64,000 bases of DNA, from contig JARUHG010000003.1 in the NCBI GenBank assembly GCA_031216755.1, positions 372,001 through 436,000 of the forward strand. Direction: 5' to 3'. The DNA is from Lysobacter arvi. Its GTDB lineage: Bacteria; Pseudomonadota; Gammaproteobacteria; Xanthomonadales; Xanthomonadaceae. Positions 29,615 through 38,804 of the stretch are shown here, one piece after another (position 1 is the stretch's first letter; every line of letters starts with the position of its first letter). The notes under the pieces were generated by a model. The model saw only the letters and a program-made list of their open reading frames with translations. It did not search any database and had not been told where the DNA came from. The translations under genes and the position numbers were made by a program.

Positions 29615-30043
29615 TCAGAAGTCCAGCGGCTGCGGCTGCTGGGCGGCGTGCGGATGCTCGGAGCCCTTGTAGACCTTGAGCTTGCGGTACATGGCACGGC
29701 CGAGCGGATTCTTCGGCAGCATGCCCTTCACGGCGATCTCGATCACGCGCTCCGGATGGCGCTCCAGCGCCTGGGCGAGGGTCTCGGTCTTGAGGTTGCC
29801 GATGTAGCCGGTGAAGCGGTGGTACTGCTTGTCCTGCAGCTTCTTGCCGGTGACGGCAACCTTCTCGGCATTGATGACGATCAGATAATCGCCCGTGTCG
29901 ACGTGCGGGGTGAACACCGGCTTGTGCTTGCCGCGCAGACGGCGGGCGAGCTCGGAAGCGAGGCGGCCGAGGGTCTTGCCTTCGGCGTCTACGACGTACC
30001 AGTCACGCTGGACGGTCTCGTTCTTGGCGGTAAAAGTCTTCAT
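29615..30043 (-). CDS. rplM: 50S ribosomal protein L13
   Basis: This 142-residue L13 starts [39 protein letters not shown] and [20 protein letters not shown] are conserved family blocks. [19 protein letters not shown] is the C-terminal L13 signature. It is the first gene of the rplM-rpsI operon. A promoter-like pair lies about 110 bases upstream. Confidence 0.98.
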   Translation of the reverse strand: MKTFTAKNETVQRDWYVVDAEGKTLGRLASELARRLRGKHKPVFTPHVDTGDYLIVINAEKVAVTGKKLQDKQYHRFTGYIGNLKTETLAQALERHPERVIEIAVKGMLPKNPLGRAMYRKLKVYKGSEHPHAAQQPQPLDF

Positions 30044-30154
30044 GACTGGTCTTTGATGGTGTTCCGGTCGGGCTGGTTCCGTGCTCGCGTCCGGCAGGGC
30101 CGGACCGGCGGAACTTCGCCACGCGTTGTCGAGGGGGTAAAGCGAAGAGGCGGA

Positions 30155-30183
30155 ATGATAGCGGGCTGCGCAAGCCCCTGCAA
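30155..30183 (-). promoter_or_regulatory. Candidate promoter of rplM-rpsI
   Basis: On the minus strand TATCAT (-10, five of six consensus positions) lies 17 bases after TTGCAG (-35, weak). It is about 110 bases upstream of rplM in the divergent gap with glcF. Confidence 0.45.
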
Positions 30184-30213
30184 GTCGGCGGGTGCCCCGG
30201 CGGCGCTCCCGTC

Positions 30214-30219
30214 TAGAAT
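30214..30219 (+). promoter_or_regulatory. -10-like TAGAAT six bases before the glcF start
   Basis: TAGAAT is followed by six bases and then the ATG. Transcription would begin close to the start codon, giving a leaderless message. No ribosome binding site is present between the two. Confidence 0.45.
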
Positions 30220-30225
30220 TGGCCG

Positions 30226-31419
30226 ATGCCGCCCGCCGCCCACGCGCCCCACCCTGCCGCGCCCGATCCGCTGGTGGCGCTGGCCGATCGCTGCGTCCAA
30301 TGCGGGTTGTGCCTGCCGGCCTGCCCGACCTACGCCGAATCCAGGCTAGAAGCCGAGTCTCCGCGTGGCCGGATCGCGCTCGCCCGCGCCTGGGCCCTGG
30401 GGACCGTCGAAGCGACGCGAATCGGCGAGGCGCATCTGGACCAGTGCCTGGGCTGCCGAAGCTGCGAAGCGGCATGCCCGGCGGGCGTCCAGTATGGTGC
30501 CCTGCTGGTCCAGGCGAGAGTCCGCCAGCGACACCGCCGTCCGCCCGGCCGGCGGCAGCGGGCGATCGAGGCGCTGGTCGCCCGCCCTGCACTCCTGCGT
30601 CTGTTGTTGCGGGCGTACGGGCGCCTGCATCCATGGCTCCCCGCACGCTGGCGCCTGCTGCCTGCGCCGGCGGAGGCAGGGCCCGGGCTTCCGACATTCG
30701 CGCAGGAGGACGCCAAGGTCGCGATGTTCGTGGGCTGCGCGGCCACTGCCTACGAAGCGGGACTTCGCAACTCGGTCGCGCGATGCCTTTCGACGCTCGG
30801 CATCCAGGTCGCGAGCCCCCCGGGGCAGACGTGCTGCGGAAGCGTCCACGCCCATGCAGGCGACATCGACGGGGCGCAGCGTCTGGCGCGTCGCAATCGC
30901 GCGGCGTTCGCATCGGCCCGCACCGTGCTCACGTTCGCCAGCGGCTGCCACGAAGCCGTCTACCAGTCGCTCGATGGCGAGGCTCAAGCGATCGATGCCG
31001 TCGAATTTCTATCCCGCCAGCTGGCCGCCCATGCAGCGCATTGGCGATGGCGCACCCGACCCGAACGCGTCGCGCTGCATCTGCCGTGCACGCAGCGCAA
31101 TGTCGTGCGCTCGGCAGACACGCTCCGCGCGCTGCTGTCGTCGGTGCCGGGGCTGGAGATCGTCGAGCTGGACGCTGCCGGTTGCTGTGGCGCGTCCGGC
31201 ACGCAGATGCTGGAGCATCCCGACCGCGCGGCGCGCTTTCGCGCACCGCTGCTGCGACAACTCGGCGAAAGCGGCGCGACGCGGCTGCTCAGCGCGAACC
31301 TCGGCTGCCGCCTGCACCTGGCAAACGGCACGGCCGTGCCGGTGCAACATCCGCTGGAGTTCATCGCGGAGCGCATCGAGGCGTTGCCTTCACCGCAGCC
31401 GGCGTCCCGCCCCACGTAA
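30226..31419 (+). CDS. glcF: Glycolate oxidase iron-sulfur subunit (GlcF)
   Basis: This 397-residue protein has two [4Fe-4S] ferredoxin motifs near the N-terminus ([12 protein letters not shown] and [12 protein letters not shown]). Two CCG-domain cysteine clusters follow ([11 protein letters not shown] and [11 protein letters not shown]), with [11 protein letters not shown] and [10 protein letters not shown]. It would pass electrons from a flavin glycolate/lactate dehydrogenase to the quinone pool. The FAD subunits GlcD/GlcE are not in this window, so its partner is unknown. It is followed nine bases later by coq7. Confidence 0.85.
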   Translation: MPPAAHAPHPAAPDPLVALADRCVQCGLCLPACPTYAESRLEAESPRGRIALARAWALGTVEATRIGEAHLDQCLGCRSCEAACPAGVQYGALLVQARVRQRHRRPPGRRQRAIEALVARPALLRLLLRAYGRLHPWLPARWRLLPAPAEAGPGLPTFAQEDAKVAMFVGCAATAYEAGLRNSVARCLSTLGIQVASPPGQTCCGSVHAHAGDIDGAQRLARRNRAAFASARTVLTFASGCHEAVYQSLDGEAQAIDAVEFLSRQLAAHAAHWRWRTRPERVALHLPCTQRNVVRSADTLRALLSSVPGLEIVELDAAGCCGASGTQMLEHPDRAARFRAPLLRQLGESGATRLLSANLGCRLHLANGTAVPVQHPLEFIAERIEALPSPQPASRPT

Positions 31420-31422
31420 ACT
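31417..31422 (+). promoter_or_regulatory. -10-like TAAACT six bases before the coq7 start
   Basis: TAAACT is followed by exactly six bases and the ATG, the same spacing as at glcF. It overlaps the glcF stop codon. It could give coq7 its own leaderless transcript in addition to readthrough from glcF. Confidence 0.4.
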
Positions 31423-31428
31423 GCCCGC

Positions 31429-32073
31429 ATGGACACGACCCGCCAGTTCACGACGCTCGACCGCGTCCTCACCGATGCCCAGCGCGCGCTGGACACCGTA
31501 TTCGGCGCCCCGGGTGCGCAACGCCCAAATCCGTCGCGCGACATCGCGCAGATCGAGCTCGACGACGACGAACGCCGTCACGCGAGCGGCCTGATGCGCA
31601 TCAACCATGTGGGCGAGGTCTGCGCCCAGGCGCTGTACAGCGGGCAGGCCGCGGTGGCGCGCGATGCGACCACGCGGGCGCACCTGCTCGCCGCCGCGCA
31701 GGAAGAAACCGATCACCTCGCCTGGTGCGCCGATCGCCTGCGCGAACTCGACAGTCGCCCCAGCCTGCTCAACCCCGTCTGGTATGCGGGCAGCTTTGCG
31801 ATCGGCGCGCTTGCCGGACTGCGCGGGGACGGCTGGAACCTTGGTTTCGTGGTCGAAACCGAACGCCAGGTCGAGGCCCACATCGACGAGCATCTGGACT
31901 CGCTGCCCGCCGCCGACGCGCGCAGTCGCGCGATCCTGGAGGTGATGAAGGCCGACGAAGCCCGCCATGCCGACCACGCCGAAGCCGCCGGCGCGCGCGT
32001 GTTGCCGCCGCCGGTCCCGTCGCTGATGGCCGCGGCGTCGAAGGTGATGAAGGCCGTCGCCTACCGGATCTGA
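31429..32073 (+). CDS. coq7: 2-polyprenyl-3-methyl-6-methoxy-1,4-benzoquinone monooxygenase (Coq7)
   Basis: This 214-residue ferritin-like diiron hydroxylase performs a late ring hydroxylation of ubiquinone synthesis. Diiron ligands are recognisable in [48 protein letters not shown] and [15 protein letters not shown]. The C-terminal [18 protein letters not shown] is typical. Coq7 is the form used by Xanthomonadaceae in place of UbiF. A bidirectional terminator follows 30 bases downstream and is shared with speD. Confidence 0.96.
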   Translation: MDTTRQFTTLDRVLTDAQRALDTVFGAPGAQRPNPSRDIAQIELDDDERRHASGLMRINHVGEVCAQALYSGQAAVARDATTRAHLLAAAQEETDHLAWCADRLRELDSRPSLLNPVWYAGSFAIGALAGLRGDGWNLGFVVETERQVEAHIDEHLDSLPAADARSRAILEVMKADEARHADHAEAAGARVLPPPVPSLMAAASKVMKAVAYRI

Positions 32074-32094
32074 TTCGGGATTCGGAATGAGCGT

Positions 32095-32130
32095 AAAAAA
32101 GAAGGGCCCGCACGATGCGGGCCCTTCTCG
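32095..32130. terminator. Bidirectional terminator between coq7 and speD
   Basis: AAGGGCCCGCA pairs perfectly with TGCGGGCCCTT around a CGA loop (32102-32126). The minus-strand reading has a run of six T residues, serving speD. The plus-strand reading has CTCGTTT, serving coq7. Confidence 0.9.
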
Positions 32131-32181
32131 TTTGCTGTCGCGAATCCGGAATCCGCATAGCGAATTCCGACTCGGCGATCC

Positions 32182-32976
32182 TCAATCGGCCAGGTTGCGC
32201 CCGTGGTAGAGCTCTTCGATCTCGCGCTTGAGCCGCGCCTCGATCTTCATCCGCTCCTTGAACGACAGGTTCTTGGCCTTTTCCTCGAACAGGTAGGTGT
32301 CGAGGTCGAACTCCTTCAGGTGCATCTTCGTGTGGAAGATGTTCTCCTGGTAGACGTTCACGTCGATCATTTCGTAGCGCGACTTGATGTTCTTCGCCAG
32401 GTAGTCCTGGATCGAATTGATCTTGTGGTCGATGAAGTGCTTCTTGCCCTTGATGTCGCGGGTGAAGCCGCGCACCCGGTAATCCATGATGACGATGTCG
32501 GATTCCAGGCTCTCGATCAGGTAGTTCAGCGCCTTCAGCGGCGAGATCACGCCGCAGGTAGCCACGTCGATGTCGGCGCGGAAGGTCGCGATGCCGTTGT
32601 CCGGATGGGTTTCCGGATACGTGTGCACCGTGATGTGCGACTTGTCCATGTGCGCGACCACGGCGTCGGAGATGATCTCCTTGCCGGCGTCCTTCTTGTC
32701 GATCACCGGCTCCTCGGAGATGAGGATGGTCACCGAGGCGCCCTGCGGGTCGTAGTCCTGGCGGGCGATGTTGAGGATGTTGGCCCCGATGATCTCCGCC
32801 ACGTCGGTCAGGATCTGGGTCAGCCGGTCGGCGTTGTACGCCTCGTCGATGTATTCGATGTAGCGACGACGCTCGTCCTCCGACGCCGCGAAGCAGACGT
32901 CGTAAATATTGAACGAGAGGGCCTTGGTGAGGTTGTTGAAACCTTGCAACCTCAGGCGAGGCAACGGCTTGACCAC
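32182..32976 (-). CDS. speD: S-adenosylmethionine decarboxylase proenzyme (class 1A)
   Basis: The pyruvoyl enzyme of 264 residues decarboxylates SAM to supply aminopropyl groups for spermidine. Self-cleavage before Ser113 in [14 protein letters not shown] gives the pyruvoyl group. The catalytic [16 protein letters not shown] region follows. Length and N-terminus ([20 protein letters not shown]) match gammaproteobacterial SpeD. It is divergent from clp, the usual order in xanthomonads. No spermidine synthase gene is in the window. Confidence 0.97.
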   Translation of the reverse strand: MVKPLPRLRLQGFNNLTKALSFNIYDVCFAASEDERRRYIEYIDEAYNADRLTQILTDVAEIIGANILNIARQDYDPQGASVTILISEEPVIDKKDAGKEIISDAVVAHMDKSHITVHTYPETHPDNGIATFRADIDVATCGVISPLKALNYLIESLESDIVIMDYRVRGFTRDIKGKKHFIDHKINSIQDYLAKNIKSRYEMIDVNVYQENIFHTKMHLKEFDLDTYLFEEKAKNLSFKERMKIEARLKREIEELYHGRNLAD

Positions 32977-33217
32977 GGCAGTGAGATCCCGGAAGGGCGG
33001 CGAGGGTCGCGATTATGCGGCACAAACCCTTACGGGGGAACGAGCGCGTCCCGCGAGGCGCCCAACGGCGCCCCAATCGCCCGATGCGGCGTGAAGACGG
33101 GGCTGAATCTGATTCCCGTCACAGGTTAGAGTCCACGCTAGGTGACGTGCTGCGGCGAATATTTGCCCAACGCGTTACTTCATCCTAAGCTCGACCGATC
33201 ACACCACCTTAACGACC

Positions 33218-33907
33218 ATGTCCGCAAATCCGGCTGCCACCTCCACCGTCATGCGTCGCACCAACAGCCCGTTGCTGCCGGATGGCGCCACGATCGAACG
33301 CTTCCTGGCCCACTGCCACCGCCGTCGCTATCCCTCCCGGACCGACGTCTTCCGCCCGGGCGACCCGGCGAGCACGCTGTACTACATCGTGTCCGGTTCC
33401 GTGAGCATCATCACGGAAGAGGATGACGGTCGCGAGCTGGTGCTGGGCTACTTCGGCCCGGGCGAGTTCGTCGGCGAGCTGGGCCTGTTCATCGCCAGCG
33501 ACCAGCGGGAAGTGATCCTGCGCACGCGCAGCACGTGCGAGCTGGCCGAGATCGGCCATGAACGCCTCTACGACCTGCTGCTGACCCGCCTGTCGCTGGA
33601 CGCGCCGAAGCTGCTGTACGCCATCGGTGCGCAGATCTCCCGCCGTTTACTGGACACCAGCAGGAAGGCCGGCCGCCTGGCGTTCCTCGACGTGACCGAC
33701 CGCATCGTCCGCGCCCTGCACGACCTGGCCAAGGAGCCGGAGGCGATGAGCCATCCTCAGGGCACGCAGATCCGCGTGTCGCGCCAGGAGCTCTCGCGCC
33801 TGGTGGGCTGCTCGCGCGAAATGGCCGGCCGCGTGCTCAAGAAGCTCCAGGCCGACGGCAAGCTGCACGCGCGCGGCAAGACCGTCGTTCTCTACGGCAC
33901 CCGCTGA
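33218..33907 (+). CDS. clp: CRP-family global regulator Clp (c-di-GMP-responsive type)
   Basis: This 229-residue protein has an N-terminal cyclic-nucleotide-binding beta-roll (RPGDPASTLYYIVSGSVSII, PGEFVGELGLFIASDQREV), a dimer helix, and a C-terminal helix-turn-helix (SRQELSRLVGCSREMAGRVL). Its recognition helix is nearly identical to that of E. coli CRP. In the nucleotide pocket, CRP's Arg-Ser pair that holds cAMP phosphate is Arg97-Glu98 here. This change is known from Xanthomonas Clp, which responds to c-di-GMP and controls virulence and extracellular enzyme genes. The start follows a 240-base divergent gap with speD. Confidence 0.95.
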   Translation: MSANPAATSTVMRRTNSPLLPDGATIERFLAHCHRRRYPSRTDVFRPGDPASTLYYIVSGSVSIITEEDDGRELVLGYFGPGEFVGELGLFIASDQREVILRTRSTCELAEIGHERLYDLLLTRLSLDAPKLLYAIGAQISRRLLDTSRKAGRLAFLDVTDRIVRALHDLAKEPEAMSHPQGTQIRVSRQELSRLVGCSREMAGRVLKKLQADGKLHARGKTVVLYGTR

Positions 33908-33910
33908 GGC

Positions 33911-34375
33911 GTGGGCCGCGCCGCCGCACCCGACGACGCCGTGACGGCCCGGGTGCGCCAGGCTGAACTGGGCGATGCCAGCGATGTCGCCCGGCTGCTG
34001 GGCGAACTCGGTTATCCCTGCACGCGGGACGAAGCGGCCGAGCGCATCGCCGTCGTCCGCCACGACCCGCGCCAGCACCTGCTGCTGGCGGAAATCGACG
34101 GCGACGCCAGCGGACTGATCTCGCTCTACACGCTCTATTCGGTCGTGCACGGCTACGAAGTGGCGCGCATCACCGGCCTGGTCGTCCTGCCCGAAGAACA
34201 GGGCAAGGGCATCGGCCGGCGCCTGCTGCGCGAGGTCGAGTCGATCTGCCGCCGCCATGGCGTGCGCCGCATCGAGGTCACCAGCAACGCCAGCCGCACC
34301 GAGGCCCATGCGTTCTATCGGCAGTGCGGCTATCTCGATGGATCGATGCGCTTCGTGAAGGCGCTCGGCGACTGA
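33911..34375 (+). CDS. GNAT-family N-acetyltransferase
   Basis: This 154-residue GCN5-related acetyltransferase has the acetyl-CoA pyrophosphate loop EEQGKGIGRRLLREVES (Q/RxxGxG/A). ITGLVVLPEEQ forms strand beta-4, and RTEAHAFYRQCGYLD is motif B. The substrate is unknown. It begins with GTG three bases after the clp stop, and a second in-frame GTG lies ten codons later, so the start is uncertain. Close spacing suggests cotranscription with clp. Confidence 0.88.
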   Translation: MGRAAAPDDAVTARVRQAELGDASDVARLLGELGYPCTRDEAAERIAVVRHDPRQHLLLAEIDGDASGLISLYTLYSVVHGYEVARITGLVVLPEEQGKGIGRRLLREVESICRRHGVRRIEVTSNASRTEAHAFYRQCGYLDGSMRFVKALGD

Positions 34376-34397
34376 CCACGCCACCAGGGGGATACAC

Positions 34398-34769
34398 ATG
34401 CAGTGCCCGAAATGCAGCTCGCCGATGGAGCCCATCGAGCTCCTGTCCTCCCTGTCGCAGCGCTGCACCCAGTGCAAGGGCTTGTGGCTGACCATGGGCG
34501 AGAACCGCCTGTTGAAGGCGGAAGCGGAACGCATCGACACCGGCGATGCGCAGGTCGGCGAACGCTACAACCACGTCGACCGCATCAAGTGCCCGGTCTG
34601 CTTCGATCGCCAGCTGGTGCGCATGGTCGACGCCCAGCAGCCGCATATCTGGTTCGAGAGTTGCAGCAACTGCTTCGGGCGCTTCTACGATGCCGGCGAG
34701 TTCCGCGACTACGCCGACCACACGCTGCGCGATTTCTTCCTCGACCTCGACGCGCCCGAGCGCGTGTGA
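34398..34769 (+). CDS. Small zinc-ribbon protein (zf-TFIIB type)
   Basis: This 123-residue protein has two CxxC pairs per half: CPKCSSPM with CTQCKGLWL, and CPVC with CSNCFGRFYD. The pattern CxxC...CxxCxGxWL is that of TFIIB-type zinc ribbons common in bacteria. The doubled arrangement suggests two metal sites. Function is unknown; a role in nucleic-acid or protein binding is only inferred. A GGGGGATA sequence precedes the ATG. Confidence 0.8.
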   Translation: MQCPKCSSPMEPIELLSSLSQRCTQCKGLWLTMGENRLLKAEAERIDTGDAQVGERYNHVDRIKCPVCFDRQLVRMVDAQQPHIWFESCSNCFGRFYDAGEFRDYADHTLRDFFLDLDAPERV

Positions 34770-34781
34770 GCCGCGGGGCGT

Positions 34782-35570
34782 TCAGCCCTGTACCGGGTCG
34801 CCGCCGCGGTCCTTGCAACCCCAGTTGAGGATCGGCGTCCCCGGCGGCAGGACGCGACGGAACATCGCCACGCGCCGACGCTTGGGATTGACCACCACCG
34901 GTTTGCGCGCGGCCTTCAGCAGCGGCAGGTCCGCGCTGCTGTCCGAATACGCGACGGCGATCTGGTCGTAGCCGGCGTCCCAGATCATGCGCATCTTGTT
35001 CTCGTGGTGGCAGTGCTCGACGGTGATCATGCCGCCGAGGAACGGCCCGCCGATGCTGCCGATCACAGGCAGGTCCTCGTGCGCGACGAAGTCCAGGATC
35101 GCGCGCGCCAGCTCCGGCGATGCGCCGGTGGCGATGATCACCCGGTCGCCCGCGTCGCGATGTTTCTGCAGCACCTTCAGCGCGATCGGCAGCAGGCGCC
35201 CTCGGATCTCCCTGGCGTGCTTGCGCACGTACAGGTCGATCAGCCGGTCCATGTCGTGGCGACGGTGCGTGCCGAAGGTGGCGATCCACAGGTAAACGGA
35301 GATCGCGTGCCGACGGGTCGGCAACCACGCGATCAGCGGCAACAGCAGCGGCGAGAGCGCGATGGCGGCCGCCACGCGCGCCCAGTCGCGCTTGATCAGC
35401 CACAGCACCAGATGGCTGCCCGAATCGCCGTCGTAGAGCGTGTGGTCGAAATCGAACACCACCAGCGGCGCATAGGGACGCTTGCCGGCCGGGGCCTCGC
35501 CCGTCGCCGTGACGGCGGCCGCGCCCGGCAGGTGCCCGACGCCTTCGGGCATGGGTCCGGGCGTGCTCAT
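34782..35570 (-). CDS. HAD-family hydrolase, subfamily IB (phosphoserine phosphatase-like)
   Basis: This is a 262-residue HAD phosphatase. Motif I is [17 protein letters not shown], motif II is [13 protein letters not shown], the motif III lysine lies in [10 protein letters not shown], and motif IV is [15 protein letters not shown] hydrophobic segment ([18 protein letters not shown]) in the cap region suggests membrane association, as in PSP-like HADs that act on phospholipids. The substrate is not known. The start overlaps the trpC stop by four bases (ATGA), so it is coupled to the trp genes. Confidence 0.85.
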   Translation of the reverse strand: MSTPGPMPEGVGHLPGAAAVTATGEAPAGKRPYAPLVVFDFDHTLYDGDSGSHLVLWLIKRDWARVAAAIALSPLLLPLIAWLPTRRHAISVYLWIATFGTHRRHDMDRLIDLYVRKHAREIRGRLLPIALKVLQKHRDAGDRVIIATGASPELARAILDFVAHEDLPVIGSIGGPFLGGMITVEHCHHENKMRMIWDAGYDQIAVAYSDSSADLPLLKAARKPVVVNPKRRRVAMFRRVLPPGTPILNWGCKDRGGDPVQG

Positions 35571-36358
35571 GCGGCGAACAGACGCTGGAGCGCGGCGCCC
35601 GGTTCGGCCTCGCGCATGAACGATTCGCCGACCAGGAACGTCTGCACGCCGGCTTCGCGCATCTTCGCGACGTCGCCGCGGGTGGCGATGCCGCTTTCGG
35701 TGACGAGCGTGCGATCCCGCGGCACGGCGTCGCGAAGCGCGATCGTGGTGTCCAGCGACACCTCGAAGGTGCGCAGGTTGCGGTTGTTCACGCCGATGAG
35801 TTCGCAGTCGGTCTGCAGCGCACGCTCGAGTTCGTCGATGTCGTGCACTTCCACCAGCACGTCCATGCCCAGCTCCATGGCGAGATTGGCCATCTCCACC
35901 ATCTGGCCGTCGTCCAGCGCGGCGACGATCAGCAGGATCGCGTCGGCGCCGATCACGCGCGCTTCGTACACCTGGTACGGGTCGATGGTGAAATCCTTGC
36001 GCAGCACGGGCAGCGAACATGCCGCGCGCGCTTCGCCAAGGTAGAGATTGCTGCCCTGGAAGAAGTCCACGTCCGTCAGCACGGACAGGCACGCCGCACC
36101 GCCAGCCTCGTAACTGCGCGCGATCTGCGCCGGGTCGAAGTCCTTGCGGATGAGTCCCTTGGATGGGCTGGCCTTCTTTACCTCGGCAATCACCGCCGCC
36201 TCGCCCGCCGCGTGCTTGCGACGGATCGCGTCGACGAAGCCGCGCGTCGGCGGCTGCTGCAGCGCGCGGGCGCGCATGTCTTCGAGCGGCCGCACGCGGC
36301 TGCGCTGCTGGATCTCCTCGACCTTGCGGGCCAGGATGGCGTTGAGGATGTCGCTCAT
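35567..36358 (-). CDS. trpC: Indole-3-glycerol phosphate synthase
   Basis: This 263-residue TIM-barrel enzyme closes the indole ring in tryptophan synthesis. [48 protein letters not shown] and [17 protein letters not shown] hold the catalytic Lys and Glu residues. It is monofunctional; no TrpF domain is attached. It lies 106 bases downstream of the small monooxygenase-like gene that separates it from trpD. Confidence 0.97.
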   Translation of the reverse strand: MSDILNAILARKVEEIQQRSRVRPLEDMRARALQQPPTRGFVDAIRRKHAAGEAAVIAEVKKASPSKGLIRKDFDPAQIARSYEAGGAACLSVLTDVDFFQGSNLYLGEARAACSLPVLRKDFTIDPYQVYEARVIGADAILLIVAALDDGQMVEMANLAMELGMDVLVEVHDIDELERALQTDCELIGVNNRNLRTFEVSLDTTIALRDAVPRDRTLVTESGIATRGDVAKMREAGVQTFLVGESFMREAEPGAALQRLFAA

Positions 36359-36464
36359 GAGGCAGGAGTGAGGATGAAAGAGTGAGCAGCAGGCACGGCG
36401 CGCGGGAACGAGGACGCGAGTGCCGCCCGGCGGGAAATCGAGCCCGGCATCACGATCGCATCGC

Positions 36465-36812
36465 TCACTTCCCCGCCCCCGCTACGCGCCCATACGCGCG
36501 TTCGACCTTGGCCACGCGCAGTTCGTAGTGTTCGTACCAGTGCGCGCGACCGTACGCGCGCGTCACGGCGTGTTCGGCGTGCTGGCGCCACGCCGCGATG
36601 GCGGCCTCGCTGTCCCAGTACGAAACCGTGATGCCGAATCCGTCCGCGCCACGCGTGGATTCCACGCCCAGGAAACCCGGCTGTGCAGCGGCGAGCTCGA
36701 CCATGCGTTGCGCCGCTTCGCCGTAGCCGGCGTCGTCGTCTCCGTTGCGGCGCGAGGAAAAGATCACCGCGTAGTACGGCGGCGAGGGCAGACGGGCGAA
36801 CGCGTCGTCCAT
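36465..36812 (-). CDS. Antibiotic biosynthesis monooxygenase (ABM)-fold small protein
   Basis: This 115-residue dimeric alpha-beta barrel type protein starts [40 protein letters not shown] and [17 protein letters not shown] are the ABM/heme-degradation-like pattern, and [17 protein letters not shown] follows. No cofactor site can be named from the sequence. The start overlaps the trpD stop by one base (TGATG), and it lies between trpD and trpC. Co-expression with tryptophan synthesis is likely, but a direct role is not known. Confidence 0.75.
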   Translation of the reverse strand: MDDAFARLPSPPYYAVIFSSRRNGDDDAGYGEAAQRMVELAAAQPGFLGVESTRGADGFGITVSYWDSEAAIAAWRQHAEHAVTRAYGRAHWYEHYELRVAKVERAYGRVAGAGK

Positions 36813-37858
36813 CAGGCATCCACCGGTTGGCTGGCGAGTTCGCGCGTGGTCGCGACGAACTCCTCCAGCTTGCGTCGCGCCGCGCCCGAGGCGAGCGCCG
36901 AACGCGCGCGTTCGATGCCTTCGGCGATGCTGTCGGCCACGCCGGCGGCGTAGATCGCCGCGCCCGCGTTGAGCGCCACGATCTCGCGCGGCAGTCCGGC
37001 TTCGTCGTTCAGCGCCTGCATCAGCAGGCGCTTCGATTCGGCGGCGTCGTTCACGCGCAGGTTGCGGCTGGCCGCCATCGCGATGCCGAAGTCTTCCGGA
37101 TGCACCTCGTATTCGCGCACGACGCCCTCGCGCAGTTCGCCGACGAGGCTGCCCGCGCCGAGCGAAAGCTCGTCCATGCCGTCGCGTCCCCACACCACCA
37201 GCGCGCGCTTCGCGCCCAGTTCCTGCAGCACGCGCACCTGGATGCCGACCAGATCGGGATGGAACACGCCCATCAGGATGCTCGGCGCGCCGGCCGGGTT
37301 AGTCAGCGGCCCGAGGATGTTGAAGATCGTGCGCACGCCCATCTCGCGACGCACCGGCGCGACCACCTTCATCGCCGGATGGTGGATCGGCGCGAACATG
37401 AAGCCGATGCCGCAGCGCTCGATGCAGCGCGCGACCTGCGAGGGTTGCAGTTCGATCGATGCCCCCAGCGCTTCGAGCGCATCGGCGCTGCCGGACTTCG
37501 ACGACACGCTGCGGTTGCCGTGCTTGGCGACCTTCGCGCCGGCCGCGGCGACGACGAACATGCTCGCCGTGGAAATGTTGAACGTGTTGGCGCCGTCGCC
37601 GCCGGTACCGACGATGTCGACCAGGTGCTCGCGATCGGCGACGTCCACCGGACGCGCGAACTCGCGCAGCACCGTCGCCGCGCCGGCGATCTCGCCGACG
37701 GTTTCCTTCTTCACGCGAAGCCCGGTGAGGATCGCCGCGGTCATCGTCGGGGAGACTTCGCCGCGCATGATCATGCGCATCAGCTCGACCATCTCGTCGT
37801 GGAAGATCTCACGATGCTCGATGGTGCGTTGCAGGGCTTCTTGCGGGGTGATGGGCAT
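36812..37858 (-). CDS. trpD: Anthranilate phosphoribosyltransferase
   Basis: The enzyme adds phosphoribose from PRPP to anthranilate. Its 348 residues have the glycine-rich PRPP loop [15 protein letters not shown] and the conserved [20 protein letters not shown] block. [12 protein letters not shown] and [12 protein letters not shown] are further family signatures. A Met lies at the start of [18 protein letters not shown]. It is monofunctional and lies 108 bases downstream of trpG on the same strand. Confidence 0.97.
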   Translation of the reverse strand: MPITPQEALQRTIEHREIFHDEMVELMRMIMRGEVSPTMTAAILTGLRVKKETVGEIAGAATVLREFARPVDVADREHLVDIVGTGGDGANTFNISTASMFVVAAAGAKVAKHGNRSVSSKSGSADALEALGASIELQPSQVARCIERCGIGFMFAPIHHPAMKVVAPVRREMGVRTIFNILGPLTNPAGAPSILMGVFHPDLVGIQVRVLQELGAKRALVVWGRDGMDELSLGAGSLVGELREGVVREYEVHPEDFGIAMAASRNLRVNDAAESKRLLMQALNDEAGLPREIVALNAGAAIYAAGVADSIAEGIERARSALASGAARRKLEEFVATTRELASQPVDA

Positions 37859-37966
37859 GGCGTGCGGGCGCGGACGTGGCGGAAACGGGGGAAGGCTCTC
37901 GGGGCCGATGAAGCGGGAACGATACCAGTTGTCGCGCAGGCGCCGGGCGTAGCCGGCAATCCGCGG

Positions 37967-38557
37967 TCAGCGTTCGAGGAAGTTCTTCAGCAACGCGTGC
38001 CCGTGCTCGGTGAGGATCGATTCGGGGTGGAACTGAACGCCTTCCACCGGATGCTCGCGGTGGCGCAGGCCCATGATCTCGTCGAACGCCGGCGCGCCGC
38101 CCTCGCCTTCCACTTCGGTCCAGGCGGTGATTTCCAGGCAGTCGGGCAGCGTCTCGCGCGAAACGACCAGCGAGTGATACCGGGTGGCCTCGTAACCGTC
38201 GGGCAGTCCGGCGAACACGCCCCGCCCCTCGTGGCGGATGCGCGAGGTCTTGCCATGCATGATCCGCTTGGCGCGCACGACATCGCCGCCGTACGCCTGC
38301 CCGAGGCTCTGATGCCCCAGGCACACGCCGAACACCGGGATGCGCGGCCCCAGTTCGCGGATGACGTCGACCGATACGCCGGCCTCGTTCGGCGTGCACG
38401 GGCCGGGCGAGACGACGATGCGATCCGGCGCCAGGGCCTCGATCTGCGCGACGCTGAGCTCGTCGTTGCGGACCACCTTCACCTCGGCGCCCAGCGCCTG
38501 CAGGTACTGCACGAGGTTGTAGGTAAAGCTGTCGTAGTTGTCGATCATCAACAGCAT
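37967..38557 (-). CDS. trpG: Anthranilate synthase component II (glutamine amidotransferase)
   Basis: This 196-residue class I glutamine amidotransferase supplies ammonia to TrpE. The nucleophile is Cys79 in [11 protein letters not shown], and the His177/Glu179 pair is in VQFHPESI. It begins [20 protein letters not shown]. PabA-type sharing with folate synthesis is possible because no separate pabA is in view. trpE is 3.7 kb upstream in the same direction, separated by unrelated genes. Confidence 0.95.
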   Translation of the reverse strand: MLLMIDNYDSFTYNLVQYLQALGAEVKVVRNDELSVAQIEALAPDRIVVSPGPCTPNEAGVSVDVIRELGPRIPVFGVCLGHQSLGQAYGGDVVRAKRIMHGKTSRIRHEGRGVFAGLPDGYEATRYHSLVVSRETLPDCLEITAWTEVEGEGGAPAFDEIMGLRHREHPVEGVQFHPESILTEHGHALLKNFLER

Positions 38558-38592
38558 CGGCGCGGGCTCGTCATGGGCAGGGACGCAGCGCG

Positions 38593-38598
38593 ATTATC
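38593..38598 (-). promoter_or_regulatory. Candidate -10 element of trpG
   Basis: GATAAT on the minus strand lies about 36 bases before the trpG ATG. No clear -35 was found, and no attenuator structure was recognised in the short leader. Confidence 0.35.
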
Positions 38599-38804
38599 CC
38601 GCGCGGCCACGGGCCGGAGGGAGCTTGCGTGCGAAGGAAAGGTGTGGGGCGCGACCGGTGCGGCCGGCGGGGCGTCAGTGCGTGGGGCGGGAAACACTCG
38701 GCAGTTCCTTGGACGACATGGAGGGGCGGACGGCAGCCAACGGCCACCATCGCCAACCCAGGTCGGCTTTTCGGAACTGCGGGGAGCGACGCACGATCAT
38801 GCGC

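Noticed and set aside
30192-32090. Plus-strand frame of about 630 codons overlapping glcF and coq7
   Set aside because: It is out of frame with both genes, which have complete family motifs; the alternative product is Arg/Pro-rich noise.
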